Translations under genes and position numbers: made by a program
Origin: Bacillus sp. Bos-x628
Lineage (GTDB): Bacteria > Bacillota > Bacilli > Bacillales > Bacillaceae
Direction: 5' to 3'
NCBI RefSeq assembly: GCF_040500475.1
Contig: NZ_CP159358.1
Coordinates: 2,790,001-2,854,000 of the forward strand
DNA length: 64,000 nucleotides
In this document: piece by piece, positions 30,148 to 39,701 of the stretch
How positions within the stretch are numbered: the first letter of the stretch is position 1
Layout of the letters: each line of letters opens with the position of its first letter
Notes under the pieces: model-generated
The model's database searches: none
Told to the model about the DNA's origin: nothing
What the model saw: only the letters and a program-made list of their open reading frames with translations

Positions 30148-30918
30148 ATGAGAATGAACCGTCGTTATCGCCCCTACAAAAAGGGCCCTTTGCCATTTCG
30201 TTATGTCATGCTGCTTGCCGTTTTATTTTTTGTGCTGTCAACGGTTATAAGCCTCTTCTTCATTAACCGTTCGATTAAACCAACACTGATTCATATTGCC
30301 GAGTTAGAGACAGAACGCATTGCGAATCATCTCATTCAATATTCTGTTCAGGATTTTGCAGCAGATCAGGAAAATATGAAAGATATGGTTGTGATGAATA
30401 CAAGTGAGAATGGAAAAGTGACGACGATAGATTTTAATGCACAAGCAACATCAAAAGCAATGGCTGAATTGTCACGTCACCTTCAAAAAAATCTAGAAGA
30501 CATTGAAAAGGGGATTTTTCAAAAGAAAGCCAAAGAAGCATTAAAGAATCAAACAGACGGCCATGACGGTATTATATACAATATCCCGCTAGGACAAATT
30601 TCTGGAAATGCACTCATTGCAAATCTAGGACCAAAAGTACCTGTGCGATTTAGTCTCATTGGCGACCCGCATACCGACGTCGAAAAAAATGTAAAACCAT
30701 ATGGCATAAATAATGCACTGATTGATATCAGTGTTCTCATAGAAGTCAAGGTAAGGGTCATCATCCCGTTTGCCTCTGAAACCATTGTCGTGAAAAATTC
30801 TGTTCCTGTATCAATACAAGCGGTTCAAGGAGATGTACCTGATTATTATAATGGAAGCGGGACGAATTCGACTTCTCCATCCATTGTTCTGCCGGAGAAA
30901 AAGGATAAAGAAGAGTAA
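30148..30918 (+). CDS. yunB: sporulation protein YunB
   Basis: Membrane-anchored protein of 256 aa. One N-terminal hydrophobic segment (YVMLLAVLFFVLSTVISLFF, near residues 18-38) follows a very basic start. The rest is an extracytoplasmic domain with PLGQISGNALIANLGPKVPVRF. B. subtilis YunB is made under sigma-E and is needed for normal spore formation. ATG 30148 is preceded by AAGGGGGGA; the open frame upstream crosses the yunC terminator. Confidence 0.88.
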   Translation: MRMNRRYRPYKKGPLPFRYVMLLAVLFFVLSTVISLFFINRSIKPTLIHIAELETERIANHLIQYSVQDFAADQENMKDMVVMNTSENGKVTTIDFNAQATSKAMAELSRHLQKNLEDIEKGIFQKKAKEALKNQTDGHDGIIYNIPLGQISGNALIANLGPKVPVRFSLIGDPHTDVEKNVKPYGINNALIDISVLIEVKVRVIIPFASETIVVKNSVPVSIQAVQGDVPDYYNGSGTNSTSPSIVLPEKKDKEE

Positions 30919-30950
30919 CAGCCCAATCAATGTATTGGGCTGTGTTTTTT
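30919..30950. terminator. shared terminator of yunB and lytH
   Basis: Stem CAGCCCAA / TTGGGCTG with an 8-base loop and a T run on the plus side. It lies between converging genes. Confidence 0.85.
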
Positions 30951-31956
30951 ATGATTTTCTTTTACGTTCGGCTCTCTCCCACGCCTTTAAATGCGGATAT
31001 GGGTCAAATGACCATTCAGTTCGTCCGTTGTCTTTGTACATGCCATAATGCAGATGAGGCGGAAACTTACCCGCTGTTCCAGGCGGACCATACCCTGAGC
31101 TTCCGACAGACCCAATGACCTGTCCAGGTTCAACAATCTGTCCAGTCTTGAGTCCTTTTGCAAAACCGTTCAAATGGGCAAAATAATGATAATGATTATG
31201 AATGTCTCTAATTCCTATCCGCCATCCGCCAAAGCGGTTCCAGCCTTTCATTTCAATGACGCCGTATGATGTTGCACGTACAGGAAGACCATAGTGTGCA
31301 AATAAATCAGTCCCCTCATGGATTCTTCTGCCGCCAAATCCTCTCGCATCTCCCCATGTACTCCGGTAGCTGTAATCAGCCCCGACTGGAAGCGGAAATG
31401 CATGTTGATCTAGATCAAGATGGCCATAATGCTTAAATAACTTCATAAAAGATGAAATGATACCAACCGTTTGATCACGTCCATAATAGTCCCATAAGGC
31501 GATTTTTAATTGATCGGTTCCAGTGCCATAGTGCAGCAAATATTGAGCGAATGTAAATAACACATCTTCATCGTTATCACTTTCAGCCTTCCCATCCCCA
31601 TTTCCATCAAGTCCAATGCCGTCAAATACTTTAATACTAAGTGGAGATGAATCATGCTTATTCGGATTTTCTGGGCCGATCCACATTTCCCGGGGAATGT
31701 AAATGCCGATCACACCTTTTTGTTTTGGCAAATCTCTTCTGCTTTTTCGAATGTTTTGTTCATATTGATCGACAGCGGCAAGCACATACCATGGAACCTG
31801 TGTTGTCATAGCGACTTTTTCATATAATGCCATTCGCTGTTTCAGTTCATCTTTCTTATGGTGAGATTCTTGTGCATGAATAGGGATAGGTATCATTGAA
31901 AGAGCAATCATTATGGCTAAAACAACTTTCACAAACGTCCATCTCCTTACTTCCAA
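30949..31956 (-). CDS. lytH: M23 metalloendopeptidase LytH
   Basis: Secreted peptidoglycan L-Ala-D-Glu endopeptidase of 335 aa. An N-terminal signal segment (VVLAIMIALSMIPIPIHAQ) is followed by an N-terminal domain and the M23 domain. The zinc ligands are visible: RIHEGTDLFAHYG (His and Asp) and PHLHYGMY (HxH). In B. subtilis this protein (YunA) is made in the mother cell late in sporulation and trims muropeptide side chains in the spore cortex. It converges with yunB and is divergent from lipA. Confidence 0.92.
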   Translation of the reverse strand: MEVRRWTFVKVVLAIMIALSMIPIPIHAQESHHKKDELKQRMALYEKVAMTTQVPWYVLAAVDQYEQNIRKSRRDLPKQKGVIGIYIPREMWIGPENPNKHDSSPLSIKVFDGIGLDGNGDGKAESDNDEDVLFTFAQYLLHYGTGTDQLKIALWDYYGRDQTVGIISSFMKLFKHYGHLDLDQHAFPLPVGADYSYRSTWGDARGFGGRRIHEGTDLFAHYGLPVRATSYGVIEMKGWNRFGGWRIGIRDIHNHYHYFAHLNGFAKGLKTGQIVEPGQVIGSVGSSGYGPPGTAGKFPPHLHYGMYKDNGRTEWSFDPYPHLKAWERAERKRKS

Positions 31957-31991
31957 TATTATGTCCTATCGTTTAGTGTGGTTTGATTGCT

Positions 31992-32216
31992 ATGTTTCAT
32001 AAGAAGAAAATGTTAGTAATTTTTCTTCTGCTCATTTTAGGAGGTATTTGGGTTTTTTTGCAGCTCATTCTCTTGTTGTTCAATCTGTACTATGTTAAAG
32101 TGTCTAGAGAAAAGGCTTTAGCCGAAGAATCATTTTTTTGCAGCTTTAGGCTGCATCCATCGTATATAGCAGGAAGATTTTTGTATATGCACCTTAATGA
32201 ATTCATATGGAGATGA
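31992..32216 (+). CDS. possible small membrane protein between lytH and lipA
   Basis: Open frame of about 74 codons with a basic N-terminus (MFHKKKM) and a long hydrophobic segment ([23 protein letters not shown]). No ribosome site is visible, and the second half looks non-coding. It ends at the beginning of the lipA region. It may be a real small membrane protein or a chance frame; I only list it because the gap otherwise has no gene. Confidence 0.2.
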   Translation: MFHKKKMLVIFLLLILGGIWVFLQLILLLFNLYYVKVSREKALAEESFFCSFRLHPSYIAGRFLYMHLNEFIWR

Positions 32217-32221
32217 TGGAA

Positions 32222-33118
32222 TTGGCAAAGAAGGAAGAGCACGTAAGGAAGCCGGACTGGCTTAAAATTAAACTGAATACAAATGAAAACTATACCGGTC
32301 TGAAAAAAATGATGCGAGAAAACAACCTTCATACTGTTTGCGAGGAAGCGAAATGTCCGAATATTCATGAATGCTGGGCAGTAAGAAGAACCGCTACATT
32401 TATGATCCTCGGTTCTGTTTGTACGCGCGCATGCCGTTTCTGTGCGGTGAAAACTGGACTTCCAACTGAGCTTGACTTGCAAGAGCCAGAACGTGTAGCA
32501 GATTCTGTTGCTTTAATGAACTTAAAGCACGCTGTTATCACAGCGGTTGCAAGAGATGACTTAAAAGATGGCGGAGCGGGCGTATTTGCTGAAACGGTTC
32601 GTGCAATTAGAAGAAAAAGCCCATTTACAACGATTGAAGTTCTCCCTTCAGACATGGGTGGTAATTACGATAATTTGAAGACATTAATGGATACACGTCC
32701 TGATATTTTAAATCATAATATTGAAACAGTGCGTAGGTTAACACCAAGAGTTCGTGCACGTGCTACATATGATCGTTCATTAGAATTCTTGCGTCGTGCA
32801 AAGGAAATGCAGCCTGACATTCCAACAAAATCAAGCATTATGATTGGACTCGGTGAAACGAAGGAAGAAATCATTGAAGTCATGGATGATCTTCTTGCCA
32901 ATAACGTTGACATCATGGCAATTGGTCAATATTTACAGCCTTCAAAGAAGCATTTAAAAGTACAAAAATATTACCATCCAGATGAGTTCGCAGAGCTGAA
33001 GGAAATTGCGATGTCAAAAGGATTTAGCCACTGTGAAGCTGGTCCGCTTGTCCGTTCTTCATATCATGCAGATGAGCAAGTAAACGAAGCGTCCAAAAAA
33101 CGTCAGGCGCAGGCATAA
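32222..33118 (+). CDS. lipA: lipoyl synthase
   Basis: Radical-SAM lipoyl synthase of 298 aa that inserts two sulfurs into octanoyl chains on GcvH and E2 proteins. The auxiliary cluster motif is [12 protein letters not shown], the radical-SAM cluster motif is CTRACRFC, and the conserved RSSYHA motif is near the end. TTG 32222 fits the B. subtilis N-terminus (MAKK) and has GGAGATGA upstream; the ATG at 32207 lacks a ribosome site. A terminator follows. Confidence 0.96.
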   Translation: MAKKEEHVRKPDWLKIKLNTNENYTGLKKMMRENNLHTVCEEAKCPNIHECWAVRRTATFMILGSVCTRACRFCAVKTGLPTELDLQEPERVADSVALMNLKHAVITAVARDDLKDGGAGVFAETVRAIRRKSPFTTIEVLPSDMGGNYDNLKTLMDTRPDILNHNIETVRRLTPRVRARATYDRSLEFLRRAKEMQPDIPTKSSIMIGLGETKEEIIEVMDDLLANNVDIMAIGQYLQPSKKHLKVQKYYHPDEFAELKEIAMSKGFSHCEAGPLVRSSYHADEQVNEASKKRQAQA

Positions 33119-33122
33119 TCAG

Positions 33123-33159
33123 AAAACGCCAGAGGATTTGAGAGTTCTGGCGTTTTTTT
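33123..33159. terminator. shared terminator of lipA and yutC
   Basis: Stem AAAACGCCAGA / TCTGGCGTTTT with a T run, between converging genes. Confidence 0.88.
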
Positions 33160-33163
33160 CGTG

Positions 33164-33799
33164 CTAATTTTGACCATAAGGCGCATTCCGCCTCATAGTA
33201 CGGTCAGAGTTTGTCATTCCATTTGGATCTTCCTTATTTGAAATATCCCCGCCTTGAGGTGAGTATTTCATTTGCTGAATGGTTTTTGTTAAAATTTGAT
33301 CAAAATCGCGTGAATTGGTTTGAAGACGTGAAAAATTGGCAATGGATTGAAAGTGCTCTGGATTATCAGAGACGTACACATGATAATAACGAGGGAGAAC
33401 AGAAACGGCTGTTTTCTTTACTTGATCGGCTGATTCATCTCTATTTCGATTTCCTGTTCGATACACAATGAGTGCATCCTCATCTGTGACAAGTGTCGCT
33501 ACATCTTGAATGTTAGGTAGCTGTACGGCTAAACTTGTAATCACATGGGCAAGATGTTCGCGGTTTAAAGCAGGTGTTTTTTCTTTCTGATCCGTTACTT
33601 GCTGCCGTTGATAACGAACATATCCTGCTCTGTTTGTGTCGGCTTCTGGCATGTTGGAATTGTTTCCTTCATGACGGTCAGACAGCCTGATGGTTTTACT
33701 TGAAGAATCTTCATCCACTTGCCTGTTCATTCCTGATTGAATGCCGCACCCGCCTAAAAGCATGCACAGGAAGATGATGGCTGTAAGTCGTTTCATCAT
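33164..33799 (-). CDS. yutC: YhcN/YlaJ-family sporulation lipoprotein YutC
   Basis: Lipoprotein of 211 aa. The signal peptide ends in LGGCGIQ with the lipidated Cys at residue 18. The YhcN/YlaJ-type domain includes HLAHVITSLAVQLPNIQDVATLVTDEDALIVYR and VSVLPRYYHVYVSDNP. The family is linked to spores in B. subtilis; the exact role is unknown. It converges with lipA and is divergent from yutD. Confidence 0.85.
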   Translation of the reverse strand: MMKRLTAIIFLCMLLGGCGIQSGMNRQVDEDSSSKTIRLSDRHEGNNSNMPEADTNRAGYVRYQRQQVTDQKEKTPALNREHLAHVITSLAVQLPNIQDVATLVTDEDALIVYRTGNRNRDESADQVKKTAVSVLPRYYHVYVSDNPEHFQSIANFSRLQTNSRDFDQILTKTIQQMKYSPQGGDISNKEDPNGMTNSDRTMRRNAPYGQN

Positions 33800-33919
33800 A
33801 AAAGTGACCTCCTTTTTTCTTTAGTTTCGTCTAAAACTGAAAAAACATGCTTTAGCAATTGATGGAGTTCTTCCAATGAATTATCATTAAAGATGGATCG
33901 TTTAAAAAGAGGTGAGAAG

Positions 33920-34195
33920 ATGATCGTCATTCAGAATGCTACCTTTGATCTTGTGAAAGAAGTCAAAGACGGCTTTAATGAAGAAGCATTTAAAGCGAGA
34001 TACTCAGATATTTTAAATAAGTATGATTATATTGTTGGCGATTGGGGCTACAATCAGCTAAGGCTAAAAGGGTTCTTTGATGACCAAAATCAAAAGGCCA
34101 CATTTGATACGAAAATTAGCACACTCGATGAATATATTTATGAATACTGTAATTTTGGCTGTGCATATTTTGTCTTAAAACGAATCAGAAAATAA
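33920..34195 (+). CDS. yutD: DUF1027 protein YutD
   Basis: Protein of 91 aa with the well-conserved DUF1027 block DYIVGDWGYNQLRLKGFFDD and, at the end, YIYEYCNFGCAYFVLKR with a Cys pair. ATG 33920 follows AGAGGTGAG; the upstream ATG at 33893 has no ribosome site. First gene of yutDEF. The function is not established. Confidence 0.85.
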   Translation: MIVIQNATFDLVKEVKDGFNEEAFKARYSDILNKYDYIVGDWGYNQLRLKGFFDDQNQKATFDTKISTLDEYIYEYCNFGCAYFVLKRIRK

Positions 34196-34211
34196 CGCAA
34201 AGGGGAGCGTC

Positions 34212-34649
34212 ATGATGTATTTCGTAGACAGAAACAAGATAGAAGAGACATTACGTTTTTTCGAAGAGCAATATGACTTGATGCGCAGTCACCAAACATG
34301 GACAAGCCCATTAGAGAAAAAAGCGCTGGAACGTATCGTCCATTTGCTCGTCGAATGTATTCTTGATACAGGAAATGACATGATTGATGGATTTATTATG
34401 CGTGATCCTGGAAGCTATAATGACATCATGGATATTCTTGTAGATGAAAAGGTCATTCCAGTTGATGAAGGCAGTCAGTTGAAAAAACTGTTCTCATGCC
34501 GAAAAACACTTGTTCAACAATATCAAGATGTCGCTCACCGCGACTTATTGCAAGTAATCAGCGAAGTAGAAAAGGCGCTTCACGTCTTTCCGAAGAGGAT
34601 TCGTACTTATTTGGAGCAGGAGCTTGGTCCAGTATCAGCATTTAAATAA
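34212..34649 (+). CDS. yutE: DUF86/HepT-fold protein YutE
   Basis: All-helical DUF86 protein of 145 aa, the fold of HepT toxins. The segment that carries R-x4-H-x-Y in active HepT RNases reads RKTLVQQY here, so the catalytic His is replaced by Gln. No MntA-like nucleotidyltransferase partner gene is next to it. It is therefore not a typical toxin. MNTA-independent housekeeping function unknown. AGGGGAG precedes the ATG; a second ATG follows directly. Confidence 0.85.
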   Translation: MMYFVDRNKIEETLRFFEEQYDLMRSHQTWTSPLEKKALERIVHLLVECILDTGNDMIDGFIMRDPGSYNDIMDILVDEKVIPVDEGSQLKKLFSCRKTLVQQYQDVAHRDLLQVISEVEKALHVFPKRIRTYLEQELGPVSAFK

Positions 34650-34672
34650 ACCATTGGAGTTGTGAAGTCATT

Positions 34673-35440
34673 ATGAAATACAAAGGCTATTTAATTGATT
34701 TAGACGGTACAATGTATAAAGGAACTGAAAAGATAGAAGAAGCGGGTCAATTTGTTCAAAAATTAAATGAAAGGCAAATCCCTTATTTATTTGTGACGAA
34801 CAATTCATCGCGTACCCCAAAGCAGGTAGCGGAAAAGCTCGTTTCTTTCGACATTCCAGCAACAGAAGAACAAGTATTTACAACAAGTATGGCGACAGCC
34901 AACTATATTGCTGAACAAAAGAAAGATGCATCGGTCTATGTCATCGGAGAAGAAGGAATCAAGCAAGCCATCGAAGAAAAAGGATTACACTTTGGACATG
35001 AAAACGCAGATTTCGTCGTTGTTGGTATTGACCGAGGCATTACATATGAAAAATTAGCAGTGGGGGCCATTGCGATTCGTAATGGTGCGCAATTTGTATC
35101 CACGAATGGAGATATTGCCATCCCAACAGAAAGAGGGCTCTTACCAGGAAATGGCTCTTTAACTGCTGTGCTGACAGTATCAACGACCGTCCAGCCAACG
35201 TTTATTGGGAAGCCAGAGTCTATCATTATGGAACAAGCAATGCGGGTACTTGGCACAGATGTGTCTGAGACACTGATGATTGGCGATAACTATGACACAG
35301 ATATCATGGCAGGCATGAATGCAGGAATGGATACACTGCTCGTTCATACAGGCGTGACAACAAAAGAGTTGCTTCAGCAGTATCAAAAGCAGCCAACGTA
35401 TGTGATTGATTCTTTATCCGAGTGGATGCTGCGACTGTAA
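34673..35440 (+). CDS. yutF: NagD-family HAD hydrolase YutF
   Basis: HAD-superfamily phosphatase of the NagD subclass, 255 aa. Motif I is YLIDLDGTMYKGT, motif II FVTNNSSRTP, motif III around the IGKPES Lys, and motif IV IGDNYDTDIMAG. Likely substrates are nucleotides or sugar phosphates. A strong bidirectional terminator follows. Confidence 0.92.
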   Translation: MKYKGYLIDLDGTMYKGTEKIEEAGQFVQKLNERQIPYLFVTNNSSRTPKQVAEKLVSFDIPATEEQVFTTSMATANYIAEQKKDASVYVIGEEGIKQAIEEKGLHFGHENADFVVVGIDRGITYEKLAVGAIAIRNGAQFVSTNGDIAIPTERGLLPGNGSLTAVLTVSTTVQPTFIGKPESIIMEQAMRVLGTDVSETLMIGDNYDTDIMAGMNAGMDTLLVHTGVTTKELLQQYQKQPTYVIDSLSEWMLRL

Positions 35441-35442
35441 AT

Positions 35443-35481
35443 AAAAAAGAGGACATGCGTCACGCAGTGTCCTCTTTTTTT
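35443..35481. terminator. bidirectional terminator of yutF and yutG
   Basis: Stem GAGGACATGCGT / ACGCAGTGTCCTC flanked by A and T runs, between converging genes. Confidence 0.9.
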
Positions 35482-35980
35482 ATTTAGCATTTCTCGCACT
35501 ATGTGCAAGCCGGCTTGAAGCGGCCGCAGCAATTGCCCCTACAATGTCATCTAAGAAGGTATGGCACTCACCTGTGGATTTGTCATTTAGTCTGCCGAGA
35601 ATCCCAGGCTTTTCTTTATCAATATATCCATAATTCGTAAAGCCGATAGAACCGTAAATATTGACAATAGCAAAAGATAAGATTTCATCCACTCCATAAA
35701 GGCTTTCGTCAGTTTCAAGAATCGATTGGAGCGGTTCTGTCAGTTTCTTTTGTTCAGCTAGGACATCCAGTTCAACGCCTGTTAAAATTGCATTTTGCAC
35801 TTCGCGTTTTGCAATGACACGCTCCACATTATGGATACATTCTGACATGTCTAGGCCAGGATGATACTTTTCCTGTAAAAAGTAGACGAGATCTGCAATA
35901 TCTTGAATGGTTACGCCTCGCTCTTGCAAACGGCGTCTTGCTTTTTGTTCTACTTCGTTCATCTCATGATGATTTGGCAT
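35480..35980 (-). CDS. yutG: phosphatidylglycerophosphatase A-like protein YutG
   Basis: Protein of 166 aa of the PgpA-related family in Firmicutes, without long membrane segments. Conserved part: AIVNIYGSIGFTNYGYIDKEKPGILG and, near the C-terminus, HTFLDDIVGAIAAAASSRLAHS. Role in phospholipid synthesis is inferred from the family only. It converges with yutF and shares its terminator. Confidence 0.8.
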   Translation of the reverse strand: MPNHHEMNEVEQKARRRLQERGVTIQDIADLVYFLQEKYHPGLDMSECIHNVERVIAKREVQNAILTGVELDVLAEQKKLTEPLQSILETDESLYGVDEILSFAIVNIYGSIGFTNYGYIDKEKPGILGRLNDKSTGECHTFLDDIVGAIAAAASSRLAHSARNAK

Positions 35981-36112
35981 CTATTATTCACCCAATCCTC
36001 GTAATTTGTCCACAACGTGTAAAAAACTTAGGATATTAAATAGTATTCATAATTCCATCAACCTGCGACTACGATATGATAAGAGATCGATCATATGAAC
36101 GCAGGTGAAAAA

Positions 36113-37126
36113 ATGAAAGAAACAATTTATTACACATTTGGTATTGATGTTCGCCAGTTTATCCCATATGGCAGCTATCAGAGCTTTCAAACGGCGAAGG
36201 CTCTGTTCATTATTGTTCCGGTATCTCATTTGCGAGAAGAAGAAGTCACAGAGCTTTATTATATCAGTCAGTATTTACTGAATGAAGGTGACCCATACGT
36301 CGCTGTGTTTGAATTAACAAAAGAAGGCAAGCCAACCTTTACACACGGAAAGGAGCTGTATGCCCTCTTAAAGGCAGCACCGCCGGTCACTAGCCGTTCA
36401 TTTCAGCTTGCGCCAGAGTTGGCGGCTTTTCATCTTAGGGGAAGAGGGTTTCCTTATGAGGTGTCAGAAACAAAGCGGGTGGGAGCTTGGAAGGAATTAT
36501 GGGCAAAACGATTAGATCAGCTTGAAGGGTTTTGGATGCAGCAAATGCACCAAAAGCCGCTTGAACCATTTGAAAAAAAATTTATTGAATCCTTTCCGTA
36601 TTATCTAGGATTAACGGAAAATGCAATTCAATATTTAGTTGATACTGAGTTCGACGATATACCGAAAGAATGCGACTCAGGTACTGTCTGCCATCAGCGT
36701 TTTTCGCGCATGACATGGCCGGTTGGTCAGCCTCTTCGTTTACCTGTAGATTGGGTATTTGATCATCCAACAAGAGATATTGCCGAATATTTAAGAGAAA
36801 CATTTGTACAGCATAAAGAAGATTTAATCGAAGAAGGCTTTTCCTTTTTACAGCAATATGAGCAAGTCATGCCACTTTCTTCATTTTCAAAACGATTGTT
36901 ATACAGCCGTCTCCTCTTTCCGCTTCATTATTTTGAAATCGTGGAAGGTTACTATATGTCAAGTGAAAGTGAAAAGTCTTATTACGAAGAGCGGTTAGAA
37001 TATGTATTGAATGATGTGAGTCGCTATGAATATTTTCTTAAGGTCTTTCAGGAAATGAGTGCCATGCGAAGCGGAGGAAGTTTGATTCCAGCTATTAGCT
37101 GGATCAATCAAGTTGCTTATTTGTAA
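36113..37126 (+). CDS. yutH: CotS-family spore coat-associated protein YutH
   Basis: Protein of 337 aa of the CotS/YutH kinase-like family found on spore coats. A kinase-like fold is expected, but the usual catalytic Asp motif is not obvious. The C-terminal half includes CHQRFSRMTWPVGQPLRLPVDWVFDHPTRDIAEYLR. ATG 36113 follows CAGGTGA; the ATG 18 bases upstream is the alternative. B. subtilis YutH is a sigma-E/GerE-regulated coat component. Confidence 0.85.
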   Translation: MKETIYYTFGIDVRQFIPYGSYQSFQTAKALFIIVPVSHLREEEVTELYYISQYLLNEGDPYVAVFELTKEGKPTFTHGKELYALLKAAPPVTSRSFQLAPELAAFHLRGRGFPYEVSETKRVGAWKELWAKRLDQLEGFWMQQMHQKPLEPFEKKFIESFPYYLGLTENAIQYLVDTEFDDIPKECDSGTVCHQRFSRMTWPVGQPLRLPVDWVFDHPTRDIAEYLRETFVQHKEDLIEEGFSFLQQYEQVMPLSSFSKRLLYSRLLFPLHYFEIVEGYYMSSESEKSYYEERLEYVLNDVSRYEYFLKVFQEMSAMRSGGSLIPAISWINQVAYL

Positions 37127-37139
37127 AGTGAATAACCTC

Positions 37140-37169
37140 AAACGTCTCTTTTCTCTTGAGGCGTTTTTC
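37140..37169 (+). terminator. terminator of yutH
   Basis: Stem AAACGTCTC / GAGGCGTTT (one T-G pair) with a T run. An overlapping stem CCTCAA / TTGAGG is also possible. Confidence 0.8.
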
Positions 37170-37207
37170 GTTATGCTTGAATTAATAAAAATAAAGGAGT
37201 GGTCTTC

Positions 37208-38176
37208 TTGACAAAACCTTATGTATACATCACAAGAAAACTAGACGAAACATCACTCACACCTTTAAAAGAAGTCGCTCATATTGGTATGTGGCCGCAC
37301 GAGGATGAGCCTTGTCCAAGAGAAGAGTTAGAGATACAAGCAGCAAAAGCTGATGGACTGCTGACAATGCTGTCAGATCAAGTGGATGAGGCGCTTTTAT
37401 CAAATGCTCCAAACGTAAAGGTTGTAGCAAACCTTGCTGTTGGATATGACAATATTGATGTTCAAGCTGCAAAAGAACAAGGAATTATTGTCTGTCATAC
37501 ACCTGACGTATTAACAGAATCCACGGCTGATTTAGCCTTTGCGCTTCTCATGGCATCGGCTAGACGGATCGTCGAGGCGAGCGATTGGATGAAGAAGGGA
37601 AAATGGACAGGCTGGGGACCATTTCTCCTTGCTGGTGCCGATATTCATCATAAAACCCTTGGTATTGTCGGGATGGGCAGTATCGGAACAGCGCTTGCAA
37701 AGCGGGCAAAGGGTTTTGATATGAAGGTGCTTTATCATAACCGGTCAAGAAAGCCCGAGGTCGAGAAGCAATTAGGTGTTTCATATGCATCCTTTGAAGA
37801 TTTGCTATCTGAATCTGATTTCATCGTGTGTCTCACGCCATTAACGCCAGAAACGAAGCTCATGTTTAATGAAAAGGCATTTGATCAGATGAAGAGATCT
37901 GCTTATTTCATCAACGTATCAAGAGGACAGACCGTCGATGAGGATGCGCTATATGAAGCTGTCACAACTGGTAAAATTGCAGGAGCGGGCTTAGATGTGT
38001 TTAGTCAGGAACCTGTCAGTCCCACCCATCCGTTAACCAAGTTAAACAATGTGACGGTTCTTCCTCATATCGGAAGCGCAAGTGTAGAGACAAGAAAAGC
38101 AATGATGCATCTTTGTGCAGAGAACATAGCCCTTGTCTTACATGGTAAACAAGCAAAAACGCCAATTCATCCTTAA
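37208..38176 (+). CDS. D-2-hydroxyacid dehydrogenase (glyoxylate/hydroxypyruvate reductase type)
   Basis: NAD(P)-dependent D-2-hydroxyacid dehydrogenase of 322 aa. The Rossmann motif is LGIVGMGSIGTALAKRAKGF. The substrate-binding region includes VANLAVGYDNIDV, and the catalytic Arg, Glu and His lie in VSRGQTVDE, AGLDVFSQEP and LPHIGSAS. TTG 37208 has AAGGAG eight bases upstream; the GTG nine bases earlier overlaps this site. Substrate may be glyoxylate, hydroxypyruvate or 2-ketogluconate. I do not recall a gene at this position in B. subtilis, so it looks like an insertion between yutH and hom. Confidence 0.88.
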   Translation: MTKPYVYITRKLDETSLTPLKEVAHIGMWPHEDEPCPREELEIQAAKADGLLTMLSDQVDEALLSNAPNVKVVANLAVGYDNIDVQAAKEQGIIVCHTPDVLTESTADLAFALLMASARRIVEASDWMKKGKWTGWGPFLLAGADIHHKTLGIVGMGSIGTALAKRAKGFDMKVLYHNRSRKPEVEKQLGVSYASFEDLLSESDFIVCLTPLTPETKLMFNEKAFDQMKRSAYFINVSRGQTVDEDALYEAVTTGKIAGAGLDVFSQEPVSPTHPLTKLNNVTVLPHIGSASVETRKAMMHLCAENIALVLHGKQAKTPIHP

Positions 38177-38291
38177 ATGAAAAGCATCTAAAGTTCGGGA
38201 GCTTTTCTAACAAAAATATTTAGAATATATAGAATCTTGATATAAATAGATGTTAAGCGGTTTCATTTTGATATTGTTCTGTTTTATCATC

Positions 38292-38320
38292 TTGTCAAAA
38301 TGAGGATACCCCTTTATAAT
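38292..38320 (+). promoter_or_regulatory. sigma-A promoter of the threonine operon
   Basis: TTGTCA, 17-base spacer, TATAAT; about 80 bases upstream of hom. No leader attenuator or T-box is visible between the promoter and hom. Confidence 0.75.
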
Positions 38321-38399
38321 GTGTGTACATTGAATGTCTGTGTTAGGTTAACAAATGTCCTTATAGAAAGGACATTTACGGAGAAAGGTGGAATTTCAG

Positions 38400-39701
38400 G
38401 TGGAGGCAATTCGAGTTGGATTACTAGGATTAGGAACAGTGGGGAGCGGTGTCGTCAAGATTATTCAAGATCATCAGGATAAATTCATGCACCAGATCGG
38501 CTGTCCTGTATTAATACAAAAAGTACTTGTTAGCAATCCCGACAAAAAAAGAGATGTGGATGTGGCAAGAGAGGTCTTCACAACTGAAGTATATGATGTG
38601 ATTAGAGATCCAAAGGTCGACGTCATCATTGAAGTGATGGGCGGCATTGAACATACAAAACAATACTTAATTAATGCCTTAAATGAAAAGAAACATGTCA
38701 TTACAGCTAACAAAGATTTAATGGCACTTTATGGAACAGAGTTATCACATGTAGCGAAAGAGAACGGCTGCGATCTTTATTATGAAGCGAGTGTGGCTGG
38801 TGGAATTCCAATCCTCAGAACATTAGAAGAAGGATTAGCTTCTGATCGAATCACAAAGATGATGGGAATCGTCAACGGCACAACAAATTTCATTTTAACG
38901 AAAATGAATGTCGAAAAAAGTGCGTATGAGGATGTATTAAAGGAAGCACAAGATCTTGGCTTTGCTGAAGCGGATCCAACTGCAGATGTTGAAGGATTGG
39001 ATGCAGCGAGAAAAATGGCCATTCTTGCAAGGCTTGGTTTTTCAATGAATGTGGAATTAGAGGATGTAACGGTCAAAGGTATCACGGCAATCTCTGATGA
39101 AGATATAAATTTCAGTAAACGGTTTGGCTATACAATGAAGCTGATCGGCATTGCGCAAAGAGATGGGGATAAAGTCGAGGTCAGTGTACAGCCTACCCTA
39201 TTACCTGATCATCATCCGCTATCTTCAGTCAATAATGAATTCAACGCTGTGTACGTCTACGGAAGTGCAGTGGGAGAAACGATGTTCTATGGGCCTGGAG
39301 CAGGTAGTTTACCAACAGCAACAGCCGTTGTATCAGATTTAATGGCTGTGATGAAAAACATGCGTCTTGGGGTGAACGGAAGCGGATTTATCGCGCCGCA
39401 ATTTGAGAAAAAAATCAAATCATCATCTGAAATATTTGCACAGCAATTTTTAAGAATTCATGTCAGAGATCAAGTAGGGGCATTTTCCCGAATTACGTCT
39501 ATTTTCGCTGAACGGGGCATCAGCTTTGAAAAAATACTTCAGCTTCCAATTCAAGGACATGATGAACTGGCTGAGATTGTCATTATTACACATCAGACGT
39601 CAGAAGAAGATTTCTCTCATATTTTGCAAAAATTAAATGATCTCGACGTTGTGGTTCAAGTGAAGAGCACTTATCGAGTAGAAGGGAACGGTTTAAGCTG
39701 A
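38400..39701 (+). CDS. hom: homoserine dehydrogenase
   Basis: NAD(P)-dependent enzyme (433 aa) that reduces aspartate semialdehyde to homoserine, leading to threonine and methionine. [16 protein letters not shown] is the nucleotide site, and [14 protein letters not shown] with the catalytic Lys region [20 protein letters not shown] is present. A C-terminal ACT domain ([23 protein letters not shown]) gives feedback control by threonine. GTG 38400 follows AAAGGTGG and gives the B. subtilis start. Its stop codon overlaps the thrC start. Confidence 0.96.
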   Translation: MEAIRVGLLGLGTVGSGVVKIIQDHQDKFMHQIGCPVLIQKVLVSNPDKKRDVDVAREVFTTEVYDVIRDPKVDVIIEVMGGIEHTKQYLINALNEKKHVITANKDLMALYGTELSHVAKENGCDLYYEASVAGGIPILRTLEEGLASDRITKMMGIVNGTTNFILTKMNVEKSAYEDVLKEAQDLGFAEADPTADVEGLDAARKMAILARLGFSMNVELEDVTVKGITAISDEDINFSKRFGYTMKLIGIAQRDGDKVEVSVQPTLLPDHHPLSSVNNEFNAVYVYGSAVGETMFYGPGAGSLPTATAVVSDLMAVMKNMRLGVNGSGFIAPQFEKKIKSSSEIFAQQFLRIHVRDQVGAFSRITSIFAERGISFEKILQLPIQGHDELAEIVIITHQTSEEDFSHILQKLNDLDVVVQVKSTYRVEGNGLS

